NCBI GenBank assembly: GCA_002118135.1
Contig: BDIU01000081.1
Span: 67,581-131,580, forward strand
Direction: 5' to 3'
Length of the DNA: 64,000 bases
Source: Trebouxia sp. TZW2008
Lineage: Eukaryota > Chlorophyta > Trebouxiophyceae > Trebouxiales > Trebouxiaceae
A program made the translations under genes and the position numbers. The first letter of the stretch is position 1. Every line of letters begins with the position of its first letter. The notes beneath the pieces are model-generated. The model worked only from the letters and a program-made list of their open reading frames with translations, had not been told where the DNA came from and searched no databases. Of this stretch, positions 1 through 11,800 are shown piece after piece.

Positions 1-32
1 GTCAAAGTCGCATCAGTGTCACAGTTGTTGGT

Positions 33-273
33 GGATGTAGGTTGAATAGACGCTCAGCACTCGAATACGTGATTGCCACAGCTTTTGGTGAATGCAGGGC
101 GAATAGATGCACATCGGCCAGATGCTGTCATGTCTGTTATCGTATGCAGTTCATGATCAGTGCTACCATCCTGAGCAACATTGTTGTGAGCTTACAACCT
201 AGCCAAGTATTATTATGTCTGTTCTGACTGTTGCAGCATGCAGGCAGAATAGATGCATCACGGCCAGATGCAA
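33..273 (+). repeat. Three decaying copies of a peroxidase exon start
   Basis: The 5' edge of the peroxidase exon (cagGCAGAATAGATGCATCACGGCCAGATGC, about 238-273) is preceded by a close copy at about 93-127 and a poorer one at about 33-60. The copies keep an AATAGA core plus surrounding intron bases. They lie in the intron upstream of the true exon. Confidence 0.7.
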
Positions 274-1223
274 CAGGCCAACTCCCAGCCGAGAACTTCA
301 CAGCTGATCAGCTTAAACAGGCTTTCCAACAGCAAGGCTTGTCAGTCCAAGAATTTGTGGCGCTTGCAGGAGCTCACACTGTAATCTCACTCCTTATCTC
401 CATTAAGCAAATGTTTCCTGCACACGCTGTAATCTGCAGCGCCTGCAAGTTGTCAGCAAATGTTGACATCCAGCAACAAAAGTATAGCATGCTTTCTTTC
501 TTTCTTTCTTTCAGTCACTCCATTCAAATCGCATGCTAGACAGGCTCAGTAGGTCCAAACAGGCATGTACTGAGCAATCACTTAGCTCCTTTGCTGATCT
601 GAACCATTGGATGCTTTTATGATGTGTCAATGCTGTCAGCTGCGCTGGGAGAGCTGCAACAGATATCAAAGTGAACTGTCATACCTTGCTTGATAACAGG
701 CATGACATTGGAGGGTCTATGTAGGACAAGTTGTTTGCCTAGATGTCCCTTTTATTCATCTTTCTATTCATTTGAAACACATGCTTGACAGGCTGAGCAG
801 CCCCAGGTAGGTACGTACCGGAGCAATCAAATGTCTCCAACCATTCTGGAGTGTACATTTTGCCCATAGCACAGCAGTCTTTCTTGGTATGTTGATTGTG
901 AACCAGCAAACAAAAGAACTATGTGCCTGCAGTTGGGCAGCAAAGGCTTTGGGGACCCTTTGACATTTGACAATGCATACTACAAGGCGCTACTGAAGAA
1001 ACCTTGGGCAGCGCCAAATGCAGATAGCATGGCGCAAATGATTGGTCTGCCTTCAGATCATGTATTGCCAGACGATGCAGATTGCAGATCTGTCATTGAG
1101 ATGTATGCAGCAGATCAGCAGCGATTTTTCAGCGACTTTTCAGATGCATATCTCAAGCTGACTACGCTTGGTGCACGATGGCGCCCTCTCTCAGACTTAG
1201 GCGTTTTTGGGACAGGGGTCTAG
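237..1223 (+). CDS. APX6-like class I heme peroxidase, 3' part (partial)
   Basis: Two exons are visible, 237-380 and 933-1223 (stop TAG); the gene continues leftward out of the window. The first reads HAGRIDASRPDATGQLPAEN and ends in VALAGAHT, the proximal-heme motif of ascorbate-peroxidase-type (class I) peroxidases whose His is the iron ligand. The donor follows GAHT directly (ACT|GTAATC). The second exon starts after CTGCAG and gives LGSKGFGDPLTFDNAYYK, then a typical C-terminus with AADQQRFFSDFSDAYLKL. Both exons are in phase 0, so the join GAHT-LGSKGFG is seamless. The wording GSKGFG after GAHTL resembles plant APX6 and related chloroplast peroxidases rather than cytosolic APX. Family role: reduction of H2O2 using a small electron donor. 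The distal His and the transit peptide lie outside the window, so substrate and location are inferred. Confidence 0.88.
484..850 (+). repeat. Dispersed repeat R2, two copies in the peroxidase intron
   Basis: Two related segments (about 484-592 and 745-850) share a T-rich lead, then ACAGGCT(C/G)AGCAG, a GGTA(G/C)GTAC block, GAGCAATCA and CTCCAACCA. A third copy is at about 29434-29530 in a GH2 intron. Copy one begins with a short (TTTC)n tract near 490-511. I see no coding potential or clear terminal repeats, so the origin is unknown. Confidence 0.6.
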
Positions 1224-2042
1224 GCTTCTCATGGCATGAGCAGTGAACGACCTTCATTGAAATCTGTGTGGGCCATTGCTCATTAGTCGTTCAAAAATTC
1301 ATGCAATCAGCATGCAAGAAAATGCTCCATGTCAAACACTGTGCTCTACAAGGCTTAGAATGTCACTGGTTGAATTTCTGATGTCAGATGGGTTGCATGC
1401 TTTTCTGTGTCACCTTCGCACGCTGCTGAGTACCAAATGCAAGTGGATGTAACTTCTGGCCTAAGCTTGTTGCTGTCTGGCCCAAGCTTTTGGTCATCAG
1501 CCATAATGACAATTATTGCGTCAAGGTTTTGAAATGCGTCCTTTTGAGTGCAATTGCCATAAACATCCGATGTTTATGATCGATATAACATAATGTGTTA
1601 GCTGCAAGTGTCGGGCTGATTCAACAAGCTGTGTTCTTAGGTAACATACGCCTCATTACAGATATGGATGCAACGGACGTTCTACCCTGCACCACTACCT
1701 GCGGTACTTGTGCACTGACCGCATGATATGCAGCCCTTATTGTCACATTGTGTGGCGCTAGTTGCAGCACGTGTACTGTACAATGTACATTGTTGCTCCA
1801 GAACATACTGTAGCAAAACACTCAGATTGTATCAAACAAGCTCGTGCCTCTCATGACTAAAACGAACTCAATACTCACTGATAGATGAGTCTAGCGCAAC
1901 TCAAGTGCGGGGCGGTGATGAAGTCGTAGTGAAGATGTGCATGTGCCTTCTGTACATGAAAGGGAAGCAGACACTCATGAAATTCAATGCTTCCACAATC
2001 TAATTTTTGCATAAGAGGCAATCAAATGGAATATGCACATCA
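1224..2042. other. Convergent intergenic region, nothing recognised
   Basis: About 0.8 kb between the stop codons of the peroxidase (+) and the MFS gene (-). It must contain both 3' UTRs. I see no convincing exon, RNA gene or long repeat. Confidence 0.6.
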
Positions 2043-5000
2043 TCATGGCTTGCTTGGCTTCAAGTTGGCTCCGCCCTTCTTTGTGACAACCAGCTCTTCT
2101 TTGCTGAGGTCTCCAAACCTGCTGCACATGAAGAGCAACACCCCAGCCAGAGCTGAGGCTACAGCGCCGCCATAGAAGCACCCAATGTTACCTAAGCCTT
2201 GTTGCGCTGTGTAGTCTGCAAGCTTGCCCGCCACTGAATTGCTGCCCGCAAGAATCAAACCTGCAAGGCACCAGGACAGGCTCTTGAAGCAGATGAAGGA
2301 TGTTACAGTCTTGCTGCACAAAAGGAGCAGCACTCCAAAAAGTGCTGAAGCTACAGCACCGGCATAGAAGCACCCAATAATGGCTAGGCCTTGTTGCGCC
2401 GTGTAGTCTGCAAGCTTGCCCGCCACTGAATTGCTGCCCGCAAGAATCAAATTTGCAAGGAACCACAACCTGAATTTGAAAAAGGTGAAGCACCTTACAC
2501 TCTTGCTGCACATCAAACAAGAGCACTCTGAAAAGTGCTTAAGCTACAGCGCCGGCGTAGAAGCACCCAATGTTGCCTAGGCCTTGTTGCGCTGTGCAGT
2601 CTGCAAGCTTGCCCACCACTGAGTGGCTGCTTGCAAGAATCAAGTCTGCAAGGCATCATAGCACGTCTCGCGAGGATCCATTTCAAGCCAACTGCAAGAA
2701 CCAAAGCTGCTAGACACCACAATACGCCTTGCAATGCTCAGCAAGGGACTACAATTGCTTGCTGACTATGCATATCATATGTGACTGTAGCAACGCCTTT
2801 GAGCCTAACTAGCACGCAAATTTTTGCCAAAATCATGCATACACACTATGCCTCACATGTAATCTTACATTATGCCTCACATCATATGCCGAGATCATGA
2901 AAGTCAACAAGCATGACGCGTGAAGCAAGGGCTTACCAAGGACAAAGTCTGTGAAGGACCATACAGTGCCGCTGACTCTGCCTAGCCCTGGAACCTCGGT
3001 GGCTGGTATGTAGGCGGCCATCATGGACAAGCAAATGGCATGAGTCATGGCCATGTGAGCACCCACAGCAAAAGCTCCCAGCATCATGCCTGCACACAAG
3101 TCATGCACTCCATAGCTGCCCTGTCAATGTGTTGCCATGGAGCGCTGTGTCTGGTTGTTTGTGTGTGCATGTACTCTGTTCAGAATGTGTCAAAATGCTT
3201 GCGTGCCTGCAGTGGGTGCAGATCAGCCTAACAGCAGCTGGCAGCATGTGCAAAAGTTGCTGATGTGACAGCCTTCAGCAATAATGCAGTGTCAAGACCC
3301 CTGAAAGTTTTGACCTGGCATACTTGTGTCCATGCTACATACTAGGCTTTCGCCTTCAGTGTGAGGTTCGAAAATGAAAGGCAGACAGGCAGCCGCAGCA
3401 AGCATAGTGAGGCGGGGAGGGGGGGTTCAAGCGCATCCGTCCCTCCCGCCTCACAAATTATGATGGAAGTGTAATGTGCCTTGTGGTGTGCTCATCTTGG
3501 CAAACAACAGATCTGCCACAATCATGGTCCCAAATCCTGCTAGTAGCAGCTTGTTTCGCTCCTTCAGACTTTGCTTAGCCCTGATACCGCAAGGCGTTGA
3601 CAGCACTGCTTGTGTGATCATCATAATGGATGTCAGCAGTGGCAGCTGTGCCTTGTCCATCACCTGCAGCATGCAACAAAATACTGCTCAGTTTGTGTGG
3701 CTTGTTTCTACACATTGACTTTCCTGTTGGCCCCTGATACCCCAGGCATTGATAGGACTGCCGGTTGACCAGCAGGATGGACATCAGCAATGGCAGCTGT
3801 GCTTTGCCCATCACCTATAGCATGGATTGTTGGCTTGCTTGATGTCTATTACCTTGCTGATACATGCAGTTGAGTCCTGATAGCACTGCACGAGTGACCA
3901 TAATATCGCATGTTGGCAGCAGCAGCTGCAGCCTTGTCCATGAGCTACAGCGTTCAATGAAAGACTCTACAGTTTCTCAAGGTCAACGCAAGGATGACTG
4001 CATGATTGTTTTTTGAATGGGTCAGCTTGAGAACAACCTAGACACTGAGTGACCACATGATGGAAGGACTGCTCAGAACCGAGGACAGAGTTGTGCTTTT
4101 GCTCAAAGGTCAAAGTGCTGCACACAGCATGTACTGAGCTTTTTTGTGGCCTATTTATGTGCTGTGTGACATGTCTGCAGATTGCATTCAATTCTTGACA
4201 TGGCATGTGATGTCCGTACATGCAAGGACGTGCCCTTAAAGCAAACATGTATCAGCATGTATCAGCAAGCAGGCAGAGCATGACAGCCGTACTGTTTTGG
4301 CTCGCAGGGTGATAAACCTGGCATCAAATCTGGCAAATTGAAGCGCTGACATAGGTGATAGTATTTGCAGCTAGGCATGCAGCATGTGCTGCATTCTTCA
4401 GGCAGATGCTACATATGCTTTTGGTTTGTATTTTGGTGCTTGCCTCGGTAGGACATGGACTCACAAGCAAGCAGGCGAAACATAACAAACTTACTGTTTT
4501 GGCTCGCAGGGTGATGAAACTGGCATCGAATCTGGCAAAATATAGCACTGCCACCACCGATAGCGCTTGCCAGTAGGCAGGCTGCAGGGCTCCTGTGAAT
4601 GCCCTGAATTTCTGCCCTAGGTTCAGTGACTTCACCCCCTCAGCCTTTGCCTTGTCAGCTGCATCTGCATTTGCAGGGAGAAATTGGTTGGCTGTTGCTC
4701 AAGGCCTTACTGAATTAAGTCAATGCTGAGTCATGCGCATCTAGGGCCAGCATGATGGACAAAGCATGAAGCACAAAGTCACACTTAGGTATCAGGTACT
4801 TGGTGCGTCCTGCCCAGAAGTATTGCCTGTCTCTGGTGCTGCAATGCAGCATTCGACTGCAGAGCAGCTCTCGACTGCAGTGCAAAAGCGTCTATGTAGC
4901 TCTTGCAGGTGCTCAGGTGGTACAAGCTCTAGGCGAACAGAGTGGTACAGTAACATCTCCTTGTAATGACATGCAACTTTCTTCTACATTCGTGATGTAG

Positions 5001-7916
5001 GGACAATGCAGTTGGGAACCATTCACTGTGTCCTGACTGCAATGACACCTCTGAGCAAGATTGATGTGGTGTAAGGACAATTGTCGTGGTAAGCGACGCA
5101 ATCGTTTCCAAGCAAAGTCCCTGTTATGCACACAAGACCATGATCTGAGCAGGCTTAGCAATGCTGCTTACCTTTCCTTTTTATCTTGTTGGCTGCGTCC
5201 TGGTCCTTTGCTCTCTGCCCAAAAGCCTGCAGTGAGGATGCTTTTGAGCTGGCAGTAACAAGAAGCAGTGCATCCAAAGCCGGTGATTAGATAGGCAGGC
5301 AGGCAAGCAGTCAAGTAGGTAAGCAAGCTCGCTCGATAGTTGCAGGTGTGGCCACGGTTGACAGCATGAAGAATGAAAAGAACAAAGTGAACAGCAGTAT
5401 CAGCACAATGTAATGACAAGCAGCAACACAACCAAAGCAAGGAAGCAAGCTCGCTCCATACAATTGCAGGTGAGAAATGACACTTGGCAGCATCATAAAC
5501 TTAGCAAATTACACAATCAACAGCAGGATCAGCTTATCCCAGCTTACCAGAGAGCTTACTGTCATGACACGGAGCAGGGCAGCCAAAGCAGGCACTGCTG
5601 ACACAGAAATAGGCAAGCAGCCAAGCAAGCAAGCATGCAAACATGCTTGCTCCACGCATCAGGTGACAGAAGTCAAGATGCATAACAGAAAGCTTACTGT
5701 GGTGAAAAGCAGCAGTGCAGCCAAAGCAGTGCCTGAGATTTCAGTGAGTAACAATGTGGGGAATGTGAACAAATCAGGAACACGATCAGCTTACTCTTGA
5801 GTTAAAATCACAACGCATCAGTGAGCAGGAACATGGGAATTGTCAAAAGGTTGCGGACAGTGAGAAAGCTTACTGTAGTGACAAGCAGCAGCGCAGCCAA
5901 AGCAGGCACTGCTGATAGGGAGAACGTGACTGTGTAGTTTCTGTTGGACAGCTTGTATGCCAGGCCTGCTATGATAGATCCCATCAAGGCCCCAAAAGTA
6001 GCCATTGCCTGTCTCAAGCCTGCAAGCCACCAGACAACAAATGACATTTGTATGACTATGTACATTTGCTTGGAGAATTTGCAACTGTGCAACAAGGTCA
6101 GCTGATTGTGTGGTTTCTGTTGGTCAGCTTGTATGCCAGGCCTGCTAAAATAGACCCCATCAGGGCCCCAATGGTAGCCATAGCCTGCCTCAAGCCTGCA
6201 AAATACAATATGACACTCGAACTGCCATGTGAGCACTTAGCAACACTGCATTGCACTACCTTTGCTGATGATGGTGCATCAAAGACAAAATGCAGCATTG
6301 GGTGTAAGATGAGGCATGTATGCCACACATAGTGTGACTTAGCGCTGCTCATGCTCATTATTGACAGTAGTTGTTACAGATGTTGGCACAAGTGCTATGG
6401 ATGTGTAGCCCAAATCCTCATGCGTCTGGGGGCGGCTAACAGCGCCTGCACAAGCCTAATTGTTGGATTTGTAAGCTTGTCTATCAAGCGCATCACTCAA
6501 AGAATGAAGAAAGTGCTCACGTGCCGCATACTGAACGCAGCTACAGCCATGTTGCAAGCGTCACATATACAAAGCAGCTTGACTTTTGTAGCAAGCTTCA
6601 TGTATCAAAAGCAGCTTCAGTTGTCTCGTCTGACTCAGGTGACAGACAGACCCCAGCAACAGGTCATTGTAAAGCACATGTGAATGGCACAGATAGTCTG
6701 AGACATATGCATCACATACCAGAAGCAACATCAGTCTTGTCACAGGCAGAACACAAGCAGCTTGAGCTTTATTGCAGGCATCGCGTCTCAAAAGCAGCTT
6801 TGTTGCATGCATTACATACCAAAACAAGCTTTGTTCCGAGCATGACATACCAAAAGCAGCTTCAGTCTTGTCGCCTGACTCGGCAGCAAGCTCGCCAATC
6901 AGCGCTTTGCCAGGTGCCTCTCTGACTCCTTTGCTCATTCTGTCAAACACCTTGGCAAAGGTGACCCAGTAGAGGCAAGTTACAGTCCCAAAGCTGGCAA
7001 AAACATAGCCAGAGGCAGCAAACATTGGCTTGTTGATGGTCGTGAGCAATGTTCCAAAGATGATCATGCGTGCTGGCGACAGGATGTCTGCCAATGTGCC
7101 GCTGAGGGACTTGGATGCGTTTGACAGGAACTGTGCCATGGCTTGCAAGTTGCCAATCTGCAAACACGCAATGTATATTTTGACAGGAATTGTGCCATGG
7201 CTTGCACATTGCCGATTCGCAATGACACCCGTTTCTCAACATCAGCAGGAAGAACATCACTTCACTGGACATCACTTCACAGAACACACTTTGCAGGAAG
7301 GACATGCATGCTATGCACCTAGCTTTTTCAGCAATCTCAGGGCGAGCACTTGACATACAACTTCAGCTTGCTCCAGCTCATGCAAAAAGAGGAAGGTGCA
7401 TGTTATGCAGCTTCCTTTGGACCTTCCAAAGGAAGCAGTTTCAGGGTAAGCATCTGATACAAAGGCTCAGCTTGCCTTTGTGTTGCTCAACTTGAGCTCC
7501 TCTGACAAGTACACAGGCAAATATGTGTCATGGACAAGCGTAGCAACTGAGCTGAGAGCTTGAGCAGCACAAAGTGCCAGCAGCTTTTTGTTGGTTGACG
7601 CTTCACTGAAAGGACTCAGCAAAGCCTTGAACTTTGCAACTGGCCCAGAGTCTGCTTGTGGTGATTCATCCGAGTTTGACGGCTGTGGTGCTGCTGCAGC
7701 AGAGCTGGCCTCGACCTTGACAAGGCTGCTGCGCCTGGGATTGAGCCCAAGACATGGCGGGGTCAAAGTGGGGGTTTTACTGCTGTGCCATCTGAGTGAA
7801 CGAGCTTGCGACAGCTGTCTGCGTTGATGCAAGTGCGATGCGGCACAGAAGCTAGGGCCGGCAGTGTAGCCGCCACGTGCAAGCGCTTTGCAGCTTTGTG
7901 AACTGATCAGTGCCAT
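2043..7916 (-). CDS. MFS transporter with a putative plastid transit peptide (8 exons, 557 aa)
   Basis: Exons on the minus strand are 7916-7476, 7157-6851, 6019-5874, 5226-5172, 4664-4495, 3663-3480, 3089-2937 and 2260-2043; all phases close and give 557 aa. The first ~100 residues are Ser/Arg/Ala-rich without acids (MALISSQSCKALARGGYTAG), as in chloroplast transit peptides. Hydrophobic segments of a 12-helix permease follow: VHDTYLPVYLSEELKLS, the conserved helix 2-3 loop GVREAPGKALIGELA, GLRQAMATFGALMGSIIAGL, and a last pair around GNIGCFYGGAVASALAGVLLF. The loop is equivalent to the (G)KGIR-x-APRDALIA signature of a prokaryote-like MFS branch. A charged 19-residue exon (AFGQRAKDQDAANKIKRK) encodes part of the central cytosolic loop. 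The substrate cannot be deduced. Introns 1 and 6 appear to use GC donors. The 5' end faces the PGM gene across about 0.9 kb. Confidence 0.92.
2345..2665 (-). repeat. Two dead copies of the last MFS exon
   Basis: The last exon begins GT-TTG-ATT-CTT-GCG-GGC-AGC at 2260. Two further copies precede it in the intron. The copy at about 2345-2470 reads the same protein but its acceptor is changed from CAG to CAA. The copy at about 2540-2655 keeps the acceptor but runs into an in-frame TAA after GCFYAGAVA. Both copies are therefore broken in different ways, whereas the terminal copy is intact through the stop codon. Confidence 0.88.
3725..3960 (-). repeat. Copies of MFS exon 6 start
   Basis: Segments at about 3725-3815 and 3865-3955 repeat the acceptor and first codons of the exon at 3663 (GTGATGGACAAGGCACAGCTG). 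They carry substitutions and indels that break the frame and lie in the intron just upstream of the true exon. Confidence 0.7.
5260..6205 (-). repeat. Copies of MFS exon 3 on both of its sides
   Basis: Downstream of exon 3 (6019-5874) there are degenerate copies of its 3' end plus donor near 5690-5735, 5545-5600, 5405-5460 and 5262-5340, encoding fragments of LAALLLVTT and carrying TTAC/GTAAG-like donors. Upstream, at about 6100-6203, a copy of its 5' half keeps a perfect CAG acceptor and frame (GLRQAMATIGALMGSILAG) but ends in a stop after NRNHTIS. Confidence 0.75.
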
Positions 7917-8808
7917 GGCCTTGCGAAGTCGACGGGGCTTGAGAGCCTCGCTTGCTCTGGCGGCACTCTGTTCCGCGGCGAAAGTCGCCCTTCAATCTGC
8001 GGATCAGGCAGATGCTCTGAACGACGGCTTGATGGCCTGAGCTCGCGCTGTCGTCCGCTGCATGCTGCCGCATGCAATGCAGCAAGGACTGCTTTACCGA
8101 AATTCAAGCCAGCTCACTAGCCATTGACTAATGGTTTCGAAAAACGCATTACGCATTGCAGCAAAAGTCCTCAGCAGCTTGGACCATGGTGCTCGACCAT
8201 TTTCATTGTCTATCCTGCAGCCCATGCAGCTGCAGTCGAGATCACTCAGACAGACACACCAGTGCAGCAGCTGCATCACAGCATTGCACAAGGGCATGAG
8301 GCAGCAGCAGCTAGCCAGTGCTAGTCATCACGAATTAGCGCGCTTCCTTGACAGTCAGTGTGCACACTTTCTGTGTCTTCGTGGCTGTTGGGTCTGGTCT
8401 TCACATTGTGATGCTTTTGAGGTCACAATCATGTCAGCATGGCAATGCATGCCATGTTCACATGCAGCATGCAGTTCAATTTGGTCAACGAGCAGGGCCA
8501 AACGCACCCGACAGCCCGAGAAGTAGTTGCGCGTCGCTCTGTACAGTAACTGCATTTCACACAGTACTTGCTACGAATACATGTCGTCAGCGAGTACACT
8601 CGCTGGCCAGCCGGTGCAGCCGAGGTCGGTCTGCACACGGCACGTCTCGATCAGTCCAGTTGACCGAGGGCTATCGCCGGCCGCGACCAGTCCCTGCGGA
8701 TTGCGTAGATGTATATCGACAAGTCCGCCCCGACGCACAGGTGCCAAGCGATCGGTATGCTGCCGTAGCTGGAACTGCAGCAGGTATTCACCCTACAAGT
8801 CTTTGCAG
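7917..8808. other. Divergent promoter region, MFS / PGM
   Basis: About 0.9 kb separates the MFS start codon (-) from the first firm PGM exon (+). It must contain both promoters and the first exon of PGM. An open stretch at about 8348-8783 (+) has the phase needed to splice into the exon at 8809 (donor CAG|GTATTC at 8783). It has no convincing ATG, so the PGM N-terminus is left unresolved. No TATA box stands out. Confidence 0.5.
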
Positions 8809-11800
8809 GTCATCGCCAGACCGCTGCTCGCTGTCAGGCCAACATCGCCGCAGCTAGCGCCGTTTTGGACATTCCCACCAAGGCAGATATTCCTCAGGAA
8901 GTTACTGCAGCTTTTTCGAAGCTGCAGAATGGCAGTGACATCAGGGGCATTGCAATAGCAGGTCAGGTCTCAAGCCTCAAGCTTGCTTCATTCGCACATG
9001 CAGCTGCTGTTTGTAAAAGACTCAAAGCGCTACTTGCAGGTGTCAAGGGCGAGGAGCAAAACATCACACCAACCATTGCTTTTTTCATTGGAATAGGCTT
9101 TGCGAGCTGGCTCTCAGAAACACTCAAGAGACCCGCCAACTCCTTACAGATTTCGGTATCTGCAACAGCAACTCCTGCTCACTTTGCCCAGCGTCTGGCC
9201 CAATGTGCTGCACCATGACCAGAATCAATGCATTTTGAGATGAGTACAGCAAATGTCAACAGCCCCTATCTTTCCTGACAGCATATAGTTCATTTGGTTG
9301 GCCTGAATGTAGCCTGCTCAAAAGCACTCAGCGTATGTTCCAGTAGATTGCAGCAAGAAACGTGTCTTCAGAAGCTACACTCCTGTTTTGAGTCTCCTCA
9401 GGGCCAAGCAACACAGACAGCCAATGTCACAGGAAGCGCTGATGCATGCAAATTTCAGAGCGCTCAGGGTCTATGCAGGTTGGAAGGGACTCAAGGCTTT
9501 CAGGACCACTGTTGTTAGCCTCTATGGTTGCCGGACTGGCAAGTCAAGGTGTCAGCGTGGCACAATTTGGCTTAGCCACCACACCAGCCATGTTCATGAG
9601 CTGCATCATTCCAGGTCAGTCACCCAAGCCGTAATGCTTTATTGTGCCATGAACTATGACCAAGTCAGCTGGAGAAGTTTTCCCACTGTTGTTAGCCTCT
9701 ATAGTTGCTGGACTTGCAGACCAAAGCGTCAGTGTGGCCCATTTTGGCTTAGCCACCACACCAACCATGTTCATGAGCTGCATCATCCCGGGTCAGTCAC
9801 CCAAACTGTGCTGCTCTATTGTGCCATGAGCTATGACCAAATCATCTGAAGAAGCTGTCCAGCTGTTGTTAGCCTCTATGGTTGCTGGGCTGGCAAGCCA
9901 AGGCGTCAGTGTGGCACAGTTTGGCTTAGCCACCACACCAACCATGTTCATGAGCTGCATCATTCTGGGTTTAGTCACCCAAACTGTCCTGCTCTATTGT
10001 GCCATGAACTATGACCAAGTCATCTGAAGAAGTTGTCCAGCTGTTGTTAGCCTCTATGGTTGCTGGGCTGGCAAGCCAAGGTGTCAGCGTGGCACAGTTT
10101 GGCTTAGCCACCACACCAGCCATGTTCATGAGCTGCATCATCCCAGGTCAGTCATCAACATGTGACTATAATACAGTGTCTTCTCCTTGTAGAAACTGCA
10201 CTGCTTATCAAGAAAGTTGTTTCTGCATTGAACCATCATTAATGAGAGGTTGCACAACAGATAGCATGCAATGACTGATCCCTAATTGCATCGTCTTTGC
10301 AAACGGACAGAACATCTGCATATACAGTGTCCTTGTTTGAGAAATTACTGGATTTGTGTACTTGCAGGATATGAATACGATGGCAGCAATATCATAAAGG
10401 CCTTCCAGCTGCCCATCAACAGAAATGTCTTCATGCTTTTTACCAAGGGTGGAGGGCTTGAGACGGGTGACAATGCAACGTCAAGAGCATGTTGCAAAAT
10501 CCCTTGTTCATTTTTGCAGATTATGATTACGATGGCGGAATCATCACAAGCGCTTCTCGCCTGCCCACCAACAGGAACGGCTTCGACTTTTCACCAAATG
10601 GTGGAGGCCTTGAGACAAGCGACATCAGAGGCATGTTACAAAATATATGCTATACTTGCAGGATATGAGTATGATGGCGGCATCATCATCACAGCCTCCC
10701 ACCTGCCCTTCAACAGAAACGGCTTCAAGTTCTTTACCAAGGATGGAGGCCTTGAGAAGGGTGACATCAAAAGCATTCTACAAAAGGCAGCCTCTGCGGC
10801 TCATGCTTCAGGCATGTCACCTAATGCGCGACACAGCGATGACGCTCAAGTTCTAGATGCTGCTCTGAACATCGACCCAAGCTCAGCCCCCAAGGTGTTG
10901 CATTCTTGCCAAATCTGGTCTATCTGATCTGTGACTGCTTTGTACCTTTTTTGTGTCAGGCATGTTACCTAATGCGCGACAGCGATGATGCTCGAGTGCT
11001 TGGTGTTGCCATGAACATTGACCCAGGCTCAGCTCTCAATGTTCTATGTGCTTTCAACACACTGCACCTGCTCACTGTCATTGCCAGTACATGTGTTAGT
11101 ATCTGTGTATCTGGTCTGTACATGAGACTGGTTCAGGCATGTCACCTAATGCGCGACACAGCGATGACGCTCAGGTGCTAAATGTTGCCCTGAACATCAA
11201 CCCAAGCTCAGCCCCCAAGGTGGTGTCTCTGTTCATGACTTTGTATCTGTTGCATGCAAAATGTTTCTTTCATGTCTGTCACCGAACGCGCAATACAGCG
11301 ATGATGCTCGAGTGCTAGATGCCGCCCTGAACATCAACCCAAGCTCAGCTCCCAAGGTGTGGTGTTCATTCACCACTATGTACCTGGTGCGAACGTGTGT
11401 CTGTGTCTGTGCCTGTGTCTGTTTCAGGGATGTCACATACTGCGCAGCGCAGCGGTGACGCCCCAGTGCTTGATGCTGCCTCAGACACTGACCCAGCTCA
11501 GCTCACAATATGATGAATGACTGCAGTACCTGTGTCAGGCATATCGCCCAGCGCGCTGCACATTGACAGTACCCAACTTATGGTTTGTGTGCGCGCCTGT
11601 GTCAGGCAGGTGTCCTGCTTAGGCAGATGGCGGCAGTGCAATGTCATTCACGCTGCCCTGAACATTGACGCAAGCTCTGCTCCAAAGGTGCACAAGCTGT
11701 GTGTATGTGGTCTGTGCATGTGTCTTTGCTGAGTAAAGTCTTGTGCCGTGGCACATGTCGGGAGAGCCAAGTCATTAGCCACATTTGAGTTAGGCACATG

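Noticed and set aside
8527..8958. Arg/Ser-rich frame beginning MSSASTLAGQPVQPRSVCTR as the PGM transit peptide
   Set aside because: It looks like a targeting peptide, but I found no donor that joins it in the right phase to the exon at 8809. The compatible frame is another one, so the N-terminus is left open.
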